Of a stretch of DNA of 64,000 bases, positions 49,411 through 56,912 are shown piece by piece. Both the position numbers and the translations under genes were made by a program. Position 1 is the first letter of the stretch; the number at the start of each line of letters is the position of its first letter. The notes below the pieces were generated by a model, which was not told the origin of the DNA, ran no database searches, and saw only the letters and a list, made by a program, of their open reading frames with translations. Source of the stretch: Kordiimonas sp. SCSIO 12603 (GTDB taxonomy: Bacteria > Pseudomonadota > Alphaproteobacteria > Sphingomonadales > Kordiimonadaceae); assembly GCF_024398035.1 (NCBI RefSeq), contig NZ_CP073748.1:62001-126000 (forward strand), in the 5' to 3' direction.

Positions 49411-50277
49411 ATGTATATTCAGGTCAACGGTGTGAAACTGTTTGTAGAAACTGTTGGGGCAAAACTTGGTTTCCGTGGTGATGAAACTATAGAACGTCCA
49501 ACAATTCTGCTGCTGCATGGTGGCCCCGGATTGGATCACTCTGTCTTCCGCCCTGCTTTCGAACCCCTTTCTGAGCATGCTCAACTAGTGATGTATGATC
49601 ACAGAGGTTCCGGCAGAAGCGAAGATGGCCCAAAATCACACTGGCATATGGACCAGTGGGCCGATGATGTGGCTGGCGTTATTGAAACGCTTGATCTTCA
49701 GAAACCCATTGTACTCGGTACGTCCTTTGGCGGTTTTGTAGCACAGCGCTTTGCCGCAAAATATCCAGACTTATTGAGTGGGTTGGTTTTGATGGCTACC
49801 ACCTACAAACCACAAATTGAAGCTACACTTGAGCAAATCCTGCTTGCAGGCGGCATGCACGCTTCAGCAGCAGCCAGCGATTTTTTCACGGACGCCGAAC
49901 GTCCCGGCGTGGTTGAAAAATACTTTGAAACCTGCCTGCAATATTATGCCTATAAAGGCATAGACGCTGAAGCGATGGCTCGTATCCCCCCCAGACCTGA
50001 AGTGATGATGCATTTCTTCCGAAAGAGTGGTGAGATGTACCAATGTGATTTCTCGGAAGACTTAAAGAAAATCAATGTACCCACCCTGCTCCTTCACGGC
50101 GAAAAGGATGTGATTTTCCCACCAGCACTTGCGGAAGAAACACTTAATCTATTGGCAGCAGAGCGAAAACACCTGGCGCTATTTAAAGAAGGTGGCCATC
50201 TGCTTGAGCAAGATGTCCCCGATGATCTTGTTCAGACAATCACAAGATTTTTCGAGCTTAAGCTGCCTTCAGGTTAA
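49411..50277 (+). CDS. Alpha/beta hydrolase, proline iminopeptidase-like
   Basis: 288 aa, ATG at 49411 (AAGGGAG upstream; a GTG one codon earlier is possible), no signal peptide. HGGPG (oxyanion hole, typical of the prolyl aminopeptidase S33 group), 'YDHRGSGRSE', nucleophile elbow GTSFGG, Asp in 'HGEKDVIFP' and His in 'EGGHLL'. It lies 28 bp after the TBDR gene. Releases N-terminal residues (Pro in the best-known members) from peptides in the cytoplasm; other amide or ester substrates are possible. Confidence 0.85.
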   Translation: MYIQVNGVKLFVETVGAKLGFRGDETIERPTILLLHGGPGLDHSVFRPAFEPLSEHAQLVMYDHRGSGRSEDGPKSHWHMDQWADDVAGVIETLDLQKPIVLGTSFGGFVAQRFAAKYPDLLSGLVLMATTYKPQIEATLEQILLAGGMHASAAASDFFTDAERPGVVEKYFETCLQYYAYKGIDAEAMARIPPRPEVMMHFFRKSGEMYQCDFSEDLKKINVPTLLLHGEKDVIFPPALAEETLNLLAAERKHLALFKEGGHLLEQDVPDDLVQTITRFFELKLPSG

Positions 50278-50338
50278 AGCTCCAACTTCTTTCTATTTCG
50301 TTTTCTTGGTTTCAGGATGTTTCTGAAAGGCTTTTGTT

Positions 50339-51451
50339 ATGGCTTATCCACATGAACAGTATTTTTCGCAGGACTATTTTTCAGCCCGTAAAAAGTTCTT
50401 AAAGGCCGCTTCACAGCAAAATCTTCAAATCAAAAGCTTCCTCCATCCAGAAAGTGTAAAATCAGATCGTGATTTTGCAATAGATGTCGCTATCGCTGGC
50501 GATTTAAATGCTTCCAGATTGATGGTTATAAACTCTGGTACACACGGCCTTGAAGGGCTTGCAGGTTCGGGCATTCAAACGGGCATTATAGATCAGCTTG
50601 AGAACTATAATATCAGCGATATTGCCCTTTGCTTTATTCATGCCCTTAACCCTTGGGGAATGGTTCATGCCCGACGCCAAAATGAAGATAATATCGACCT
50701 AAACCGCAACTTTATAGACTTTGCAGCAACATCCCCCGGCAATCTTTATTACGACCTGCTGCATGATAAGGTATGCATCCCCAACCTGTTTATAGACGGT
50801 ACCGAAAACCCTACTGTACCGAAGCGCATCACCCGCTTCATTGATGCCCATGGCCTGCAGGCCTATCACGTTGCGCTCTTTCAAGGCCAATACACCCATG
50901 CAAACGGTATTGGCTTTGGCGGCTGGAAACCAAGTTGGTCACGCCGGATGTTTTATAAGATTTTGGAGGATTTTCAGAGAACTGCGGAACTGGTAACAGC
51001 TATAGATATCCACACTGGCCTTGGTGAATACGGTGAAGATATTATTATTAACAACAGCCCGCAAAATTCCACCGCTCTTCACCTTGCCCAACAGATATAT
51101 AGAGAGAAGCTGGTTTCAATTTCTGAAGAAGGCGCACTTCCTTACAAAACAAAGGGAGACACCTTTTACGCGTTCGAACAAGCATTCCCGAACGCACTCA
51201 ATATCCCTGTAGCACTGGAGTTTGGCACATCCTCGGTAGAGGACCTTATGCGTCTGCAAATTGAAGATAACTGGCTTATTCATCACGGGGACCTTCGTTC
51301 AGCCACAGGCCGGAGGATCAAAGATGAACTAAAAGACTTCTTCTATCCAAATGATCCTAAGTGGCGACAAAATATCTTCAGCAAAGCCAAGCAGCATATT
51401 GATGCTACCATATCTTTTATAAAAGATTTTGGGTCGCGTTCCTCTATTTAG
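50339..51451 (+). CDS. DUF2817 family (M14-like) metallopeptidase
   Basis: 370 aa, no signal peptide. Motifs parallel to M14 carboxypeptidases: HxxE in 'NSGTHGLEGLAGSG', NR in 'NIDLNRNFIDF', His in 'TAIDIHTGLGEYGED' and a candidate catalytic Glu in 'VALEFGTSS'. These define DUF2817 (PF10994). It lies 61 bp after the iminopeptidase-like gene and its end overlaps the convergent LacI gene by 8 bp. Probably splits dipeptides or acylated amino acids in the cytoplasm. Confidence 0.82.
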   Translation: MAYPHEQYFSQDYFSARKKFLKAASQQNLQIKSFLHPESVKSDRDFAIDVAIAGDLNASRLMVINSGTHGLEGLAGSGIQTGIIDQLENYNISDIALCFIHALNPWGMVHARRQNEDNIDLNRNFIDFAATSPGNLYYDLLHDKVCIPNLFIDGTENPTVPKRITRFIDAHGLQAYHVALFQGQYTHANGIGFGGWKPSWSRRMFYKILEDFQRTAELVTAIDIHTGLGEYGEDIIINNSPQNSTALHLAQQIYREKLVSISEEGALPYKTKGDTFYAFEQAFPNALNIPVALEFGTSSVEDLMRLQIEDNWLIHHGDLRSATGRRIKDELKDFFYPNDPKWRQNIFSKAKQHIDATISFIKDFGSRSSI

Positions 51452-52466
51452 ACCCTATTACCGGCGCATTTGTTGTTGAACGCCGCATAACAAATTCAGA
51501 TTCTAGAATTTGCGGCTCGTAAAACTCTTCATCATCTGAATTTCTGAGATCGAGAATACGCTCCACCGCAAGTTCAGCCATTTTCTCTACGGGCTGATGA
51601 ATAGTAGTGAGGCTTGGAGATATAAGTGTCGCAATTGCAAGATCATCAAACCCTACGATTGATAGATCTTCCGGCACTCTGATCCCGAACTTATTGGCTA
51701 TGGTAATAACGCTCGCGGCCATTTCATCATTTGATGCAAAGATAGCAGTAGGCCTATCAGGGTTGCTTAAAATACCGATGGCACAGTTAAGGCCGCTTTC
51801 AAATGTATAATTCCCAACCCGCGTCCATTCCGGGTTAATGGTTAAGCTATGTTTTTTCATACTATCTGTGAAAGCCTGATGCCGCTCAATAGCATCAGCG
51901 TGGTCAGGATCACCTTTGATAAACCCAATCTTGCTGTGCCCCAGAGAAATCAGATAATTCACAAGAATAGAGGCTGCCTTATAGTTATCGATACCAATTG
52001 AGGCTGTACCTTCATAATCTTCACTAGGTGAAATACGAACCACAGGGATATTACGTTTAGCCAGCGCATCCAGCACTTGCGGATTGTCACACACAGGTGG
52101 CGCCAGGATAACGCCCTGCAGGCTCAAAGTATCGAGGAAACGGTCTATCCCCTCTTTATTATCCTGATTAAACAGTTCCACCACCAAGTGGTATCCGGCA
52201 CGCTGGCAAGCCTTCATTGCACCGCGCTGCATATCAGACAGATACCCACCACTTGGATCATCAAACAAAAGGCCTATCAAAAAAGATTTTTCACCACCCA
52301 GCGACCGCGCATAAAGATTAGGTTTATAATTGAGCGCAGCCACTGCCTGAAGCACAGCATCCTTCTTTTCCGCTTTGACGTATTTTTCATCGTTCAAAAC
52401 ACGGGAAACCGTTGAAACTGATACACCAGCTTTACGCGCTACATCTGTGATGGTGATTTTTGACAA
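51444..52466 (-). CDS. LacI-family transcriptional regulator
   Basis: 340 aa, TTG start with GGAAAG upstream. N-terminal LacI HTH 'ITITDVARKAGVSVSTVSRVLNDEKYVK' (about 3-30), hinge helix 'PNLYARSLGG', then a periplasmic-binding-protein-like sugar domain. Divergent from the GPH symporter gene, with a TGAAAACGCTTTCA operator between them. Probable repressor of the glucan locus, released by an oligosaccharide or sugar. Confidence 0.92.
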   Translation of the reverse strand: MSKITITDVARKAGVSVSTVSRVLNDEKYVKAEKKDAVLQAVAALNYKPNLYARSLGGEKSFLIGLLFDDPSGGYLSDMQRGAMKACQRAGYHLVVELFNQDNKEGIDRFLDTLSLQGVILAPPVCDNPQVLDALAKRNIPVVRISPSEDYEGTASIGIDNYKAASILVNYLISLGHSKIGFIKGDPDHADAIERHQAFTDSMKKHSLTINPEWTRVGNYTFESGLNCAIGILSNPDRPTAIFASNDEMAASVITIANKFGIRVPEDLSIVGFDDLAIATLISPSLTTIHQPVEKMAELAVERILDLRNSDDEEFYEPQILESEFVMRRSTTNAPVIGSK

Positions 52467-52501
52467 TATACTTTCCAGCCAAACTATGGATCAAAACTCT
52501 A

Positions 52502-52515
52502 TGAAAACGCTTTCA
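52502..52515. promoter_or_regulatory. LacI-type operator
   Basis: TGAAAACGCTTTCA, matching the LacI/CcpA-type consensus TGAAA-N-CG-N-TTTCA with central CG. It lies 36 bp before the TTG of the LacI gene and 60 bp before the symporter gene. Confidence 0.8.
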
Positions 52516-52575
52516 TTTATGCTTAGCTTAGAGGTGTAGTTTAGAGGAAAGTCAATAAAAATCAGTATTTTCTAC

Positions 52576-53916
52576 ATGGGAAAAATTTTGCAGAACTCAA
52601 ATAAACTCCCCTGGAAAACGCGGCTTGGATATGGCCTCGGTGACTATTCCCTCAATATCTTTTGGCAAGGCACAGCCTTGTTTTTATTTTACTTTTTAAC
52701 GGAAATCAGCGGTTTCAGCCCTTATGATGCAGGGCTTCTTATCAGCCTTAGTATTCTATGGGATTTAATCACTGACCCTCTAACCGGATATTTTGCTGAA
52801 CGCCTTAAAACTGATAACCCCTATCTGAAAATCATCAAATACACGGCTCTGCCGCTTTGCCTGAGTTTTACATTACTCTTCAGTGCTCCACAGCTACTAG
52901 ATCCAGAATATAGTAGCTTTATAACATGTCTCCTTGTGCTGCTCTTATTCAGGACACTATATACGCTCATATCAATTCCTTATTCTTCACTCACTATCCA
53001 GCTAACAAGCGATACACGCGAAAGAAATAAACTTGCGGGAATCCGAATGTATTTTGGCTTTCTGGGAGGTATGAGCGTTATTGTTATTCTAACTGCTGCA
53101 CAAGATTTAGGGGTAAACGCTAAAAGCTTTTCCAGCGCGGTCGGCATATGCTCAGCCATTGCATTTCTGGGATTTCTCCTGTTTTACCACACTACAAAGC
53201 AAGCGATTAAGGTTACTGCCCCTATAAGCGCTCGACAGACGATTCCACTGAAACACACATTTACTGCATTTCGAAAAAACCGAGCTGCACTCATCCTGAT
53301 TTCTATGATTGCAGGCGTTACCTTTGGCCTGAGCTTTATAATGGCAACTATTATTCACTATTTTGAATATGCTCTGGAGATGCCTCAATATGCTGGGTAC
53401 GCACAAGCAGGATTTATTGGCATTGCGCTGATCGCTATCCCGCTTTGGTCCTGGGCCAACAACTACTTGGGTAAGAAATATACCTGGGTACTTGGTACAT
53501 TTATCACTTGCTTGGGATTGTTCACACTAGCTTCTATGCCATCCTCACCCGTGCTTGCTGTCACGGCCTATACAGTTACCGGATTTGGTAGCAGTCTCTA
53601 CGGCATTTCAATCTGGACTATGATTCCAGATACGGTGGAATTCGGAGAGCACCGAACAGGTGTACGACTCGAATCGAGTATTATCGGCATTGTCTCAGCA
53701 TTCCAAAAACTCACGATAGCTGCTGCATCCTTTGCTTTGGGTATCTTGATGGAATGGGCGTCACCTTCTGTAGAATCCGCTCTAAACCTTGAGAAAATCG
53801 CGCTTATCGTAGCAATCATTCCAGCAGCCACAATCATTCTATCAGCTATTATGGCGCAATTTTACCCTGCTTACGAAACTGAGCATCAAAAAATAGCGCA
53901 ACAACTCACAACCTAA
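52576..53916 (+). CDS. GPH-type sugar:cation symporter (MFS)
   Basis: 446 aa with about 12 membrane helices. N-terminal 'KTRLGYGLGDYSLNIFWQGTALFLFYFLTEISGFSP', 'LSILWDLITDPLTGYFAERLKT', 'SLTIQLTSDTRERNKLAGIRMYFGF' and 'GSSLYGISIWTMIPDTVEFGEHRTGVRLESSI' are the conserved features of the glycoside-pentoside-hexuronide:cation symporter family (MelB/XynB-like). Imports a glycoside or oligosaccharide across the inner membrane. It lies behind a LacI operator and is followed by a TBDR and a GH3 glucosidase. Confidence 0.9.
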   Translation: MGKILQNSNKLPWKTRLGYGLGDYSLNIFWQGTALFLFYFLTEISGFSPYDAGLLISLSILWDLITDPLTGYFAERLKTDNPYLKIIKYTALPLCLSFTLLFSAPQLLDPEYSSFITCLLVLLLFRTLYTLISIPYSSLTIQLTSDTRERNKLAGIRMYFGFLGGMSVIVILTAAQDLGVNAKSFSSAVGICSAIAFLGFLLFYHTTKQAIKVTAPISARQTIPLKHTFTAFRKNRAALILISMIAGVTFGLSFIMATIIHYFEYALEMPQYAGYAQAGFIGIALIAIPLWSWANNYLGKKYTWVLGTFITCLGLFTLASMPSSPVLAVTAYTVTGFGSSLYGISIWTMIPDTVEFGEHRTGVRLESSIIGIVSAFQKLTIAAASFALGILMEWASPSVESALNLEKIALIVAIIPAATIILSAIMAQFYPAYETEHQKIAQQLTT

Positions 53917-53957
53917 TTTTCACACTCAAAACTGATGCATTTTTGCACATTATTTTC

Positions 53958-53971
53958 TGAAAATATTTTCA
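53958..53971. promoter_or_regulatory. Possible auxiliary LacI-type operator in a 20-bp palindrome
   Basis: TGAAAATATTTTCA has the same TGAAA/TTTCA arms and spacing as the two operators in this locus, but an AT centre instead of CG. It is the core of a perfect 20-bp palindrome (53955-53974) 66 bp upstream of the main site. It may instead be a weak terminator of the symporter gene. Confidence 0.4.
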
Positions 53972-54023
53972 GAAACACTTATGTATAATATTTTATCTAT
54001 AAATTTCAATTACTTAATATTTA

Positions 54024-54037
54024 TGAAATCGCTTTCA
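54024..54037 (+). promoter_or_regulatory. LacI-type operator of the TBDR gene
   Basis: TGAAATCGCTTTCA, identical to the operator at 52502 except at the sixth position. It lies 113 bp before the TBDR start, upstream of a likely promoter. Confidence 0.8.
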
Positions 54038-54136
54038 GATAATATTTGACAAGTCTATCCCCACTACCTACCGTTTAGACACTTCGCCACCGTATGCCTG
54101 AAACAGATATGCGGATGCGAGGAACGGGAGGAAATT

Positions 54137-56743
54137 ATGAAAACAACAAACCTACTGGCTGCAGCAGCGATTGCTACAGCTGGCATCGCGACCCCGTCCC
54201 ACGGGGTGCAACAGGCTTCAACTGACGCCCCAGAGGAACTCGAAGAGATCATCATTACCGTTGATCGTAGAGCGCAGTCCCTTCAGGATGTGGCCAGCTT
54301 GGCACAAGCGTTCAGCCAGGAAGACCTGAAGAAACTAGGGATCGGATCAGAACTAAGAAACCTGACCGTTGCCATTCCGGGAGTTAACATCTCCAACCAG
54401 GAAGGTAACATTGAAATCTTTATCCGTGGTGTTGGTACATCCAACAACACTGAGCTTGGTGATCCATCTGCCGCAACACATATCAACGGTGTATATATCC
54501 CTCGACCACGCGGGCTTGGCGCTATGTTCTATGATCTGGAACGCGTTGAAGTAAACAAAGGCCCGCAGGGTACAACACGCGGCCGTAACGCCGTAGCAGG
54601 CTCGATCAACCTTATCACAAAACGCCCGGTTCTGGGTGAAGTGGAAGGCTATATCGAAGGTGCACTCGGCAATTTCGATTCTCGCGAATTCCAGGGTGCT
54701 ATCAACCTACCAGTTGGTGATACTTTCGCGGTAAGAGCATCTGCATTCACCGAGTATCACGATTCATACTTCAACAATGCTGGCCTTGATCAGAACCTGA
54801 CACCAGCCGGTGTTGAAGATGAGGTTGCTTTCCGTCTCTCTGGCCTTTGGGAACCAAATGATCGCCTATCCGTATTCCTGATGGCTGATTATGGTAAAGA
54901 AGGTGGTACAGGTTATCCTGGCGCAAACCTATTCACCGCTTTCCAAGCCGGGTTTGATTTCGATGATCTGGATGCTCGCGACACAGTTAACCGCGGCTGG
55001 CAAGGTGAACTTGATAGCCAAAACTACGGTTTTCAGGCACAGATCTCATACGAATTTGATGGTGTAACTGTTACTTATTCTGGCAGCCGCCGCATCGTTG
55101 ATTTTGAACAAATCAACGCACAAACAGATGGTATCGCCTTCCCTGGCCGCGATCTGGCAGCTGTTGATTACGATAACTTCGGTAACGTTTTCTGGGATAC
55201 AAATTCCAAATCAAGCGTACATGAACTGTTCTTCTCATCTAACGATGAAGATTCTCGCTTACAATTCTCTGGTGGCCTTTTCTACTTCAACGAAGATCAG
55301 GATACAGGCTTCTTCTCAACAGCGGACAACGGCTTCTGTTGTTTCTCTGGCGTAGAGTTTACAACAGTAACAGACAGTAATTCTAAAGCTGCTTTTGCAG
55401 ATATTACATACGCCCTCACTGATAACTTCCGCATCAAGGGTGGCCTGCGCTACACTGATGAAGAGAAATCACGTGTTGGTGTTGGCGGTAACTATGCTCT
55501 TATCGCTGGTGGTGATGGCTTCGCTTGTTGCTTTAGTGCACGTTTCTCAACACCTGGTTTTGTACCAGCATTCCTTGATCGCCCGTCGCTTACACCACCG
55601 ACCAACGGTAACCCTGTTGATCAGGCGCAGTTCCTTCTGGATGGTGTAACAAGCTTTGGCTTCCGCGATACTCTTGATGATCAGCTTCAGGCAATCATCA
55701 ACGCTGGCGGCAACAATGCAGGTGCATGTCTAGACAGCCCAGTGAACGATGAACGTATCGATAACGGGTTCGTTGTGTGTGGGCCAGATAATACATTCAG
55801 CTTCCTTACTGTAACCACTCCTGGCCGCCAGGAAGGTACATTTGAGGCTGATTTCCTCGATTGGCGTGTTGGCTTCGAATATGACTATGGTGAAGATGGC
55901 CTTCTATATGGTTCCGTAACTACAGCTCATAAATCTGGTGGCTTTAACGATAGCCTTCCGGGCCCTGATGGCGGTGTTCTAAACGGTATTACTTTCGATA
56001 ATGAAAAAGTAACATCGTTCGAACTTGGTACGAAGAATGTGTTTGATCTGAACGGTCACCGCGCAATCTTGAATGCTTCCGCTTTCTACTATCTCTATGA
56101 TGATCTAGTGCTTCCTACGCAGGTATCACTCGGCGGTGAAGGTTCAAACGTTGGCCTTTCACAGCAGAATGTGAACATCTCTGACAGTACAGTTCTTGGT
56201 ATCGAAGTAGAATCAGCGATTGAACTGGGTAATGGCTTCAACTTTGGTGCAAATCTTCTGTATCTGGATACAGAGATTAAAGACGGTGTTGTTTCTGATT
56301 TCCGTGCTCAGGATTTCGGCAACTTCGCTAATACACCAGAAGCTGACCTGTCTGGTAACCGTCTTGCGCTTGCATCGAAGTTCACAGCAATTCTTCGCCT
56401 CGGACAAACAATTGATCTTGGCGCTGACAGCTTCGACTGGCTCGTTCTGGCAAACTACCGCTCTAGCTATCACCTAACTCCGTTTAACCAGCAGGACATT
56501 CAGTTCCGCGACGGTACAGTAGGTGATGCAGCGAGCCTTGGTTTTGCTGACGAACAAGATGGCTATGTTCAGGTTAACGTAAACGCTGGTTACAGCTTTG
56601 AAAACGGCGTTCGTGTTGAAGGTTATATCACTAACCTCTTCAATATTGATGCTTCAACAAAGTCTATCCAGGGTCCGAACCTGAACCTTAGGTTCCTTAA
56701 CCTTCCAAGAACTGCGGGCGTACGCATCCGCACTTCTTTCTAA
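54137..56743 (+). CDS. TonB-dependent outer-membrane receptor (probable oligosaccharide)
   Basis: 868 aa, GGGAGGAA ribosome site. Signal peptide (about 1-24), TonB-box-like 'LEEIIITVDRRAQSLQDV', plug with 'IFIRGVGTSNNTELGDPSAATHINGVYIPRPRG' and 'VEVNKGPQGTTRGRNAVAGSINLITKRP', barrel closing 'TAGVRIRTSF'. Cys-Cys pairs in 'GFCCFSG' and 'GFACCFSAR' and a further Cys pair ('ACLDS...VVCGPD') suggest disulphide-held outer loops. Placed between a sugar symporter and a GH3 glucosidase behind LacI operators, so a glucan oligosaccharide is the best guess for its cargo. Confidence 0.9.
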   Translation: MKTTNLLAAAAIATAGIATPSHGVQQASTDAPEELEEIIITVDRRAQSLQDVASLAQAFSQEDLKKLGIGSELRNLTVAIPGVNISNQEGNIEIFIRGVGTSNNTELGDPSAATHINGVYIPRPRGLGAMFYDLERVEVNKGPQGTTRGRNAVAGSINLITKRPVLGEVEGYIEGALGNFDSREFQGAINLPVGDTFAVRASAFTEYHDSYFNNAGLDQNLTPAGVEDEVAFRLSGLWEPNDRLSVFLMADYGKEGGTGYPGANLFTAFQAGFDFDDLDARDTVNRGWQGELDSQNYGFQAQISYEFDGVTVTYSGSRRIVDFEQINAQTDGIAFPGRDLAAVDYDNFGNVFWDTNSKSSVHELFFSSNDEDSRLQFSGGLFYFNEDQDTGFFSTADNGFCCFSGVEFTTVTDSNSKAAFADITYALTDNFRIKGGLRYTDEEKSRVGVGGNYALIAGGDGFACCFSARFSTPGFVPAFLDRPSLTPPTNGNPVDQAQFLLDGVTSFGFRDTLDDQLQAIINAGGNNAGACLDSPVNDERIDNGFVVCGPDNTFSFLTVTTPGRQEGTFEADFLDWRVGFEYDYGEDGLLYGSVTTAHKSGGFNDSLPGPDGGVLNGITFDNEKVTSFELGTKNVFDLNGHRAILNASAFYYLYDDLVLPTQVSLGGEGSNVGLSQQNVNISDSTVLGIEVESAIELGNGFNFGANLLYLDTEIKDGVVSDFRAQDFGNFANTPEADLSGNRLALASKFTAILRLGQTIDLGADSFDWLVLANYRSSYHLTPFNQQDIQFRDGTVGDAASLGFADEQDGYVQVNVNAGYSFENGVRVEGYITNLFNIDASTKSIQGPNLNLRFLNLPRTAGVRIRTSF

Positions 56744-56826
56744 AAACTCAGAGACGTGGGCCACTGTATCGAGCGGGGCCGGCCCACCCCCTTAACATCC
56801 TCCTCTCACGGATTTAAGGGTTTCCT

Positions 56827-56856
56827 AGGGAGAGATTTTTATCTCTCCCTTTTTTT
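56827..56856 (+). terminator. Intrinsic terminator after the TBDR gene
   Basis: AGGGAGAGAT-TTTT-ATCTCTCCCT followed by T6. Perfect 10-bp stem between the TBDR and GH3 genes; the GH3 gene may therefore have its own promoter or depend on read-through. Confidence 0.9.
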
Positions 56857-56912
56857 ATCCGCTTAACAACGACTATCTCAGTGATAGAGTTAAATTTTCA
56901 GGGATTAAAAGC

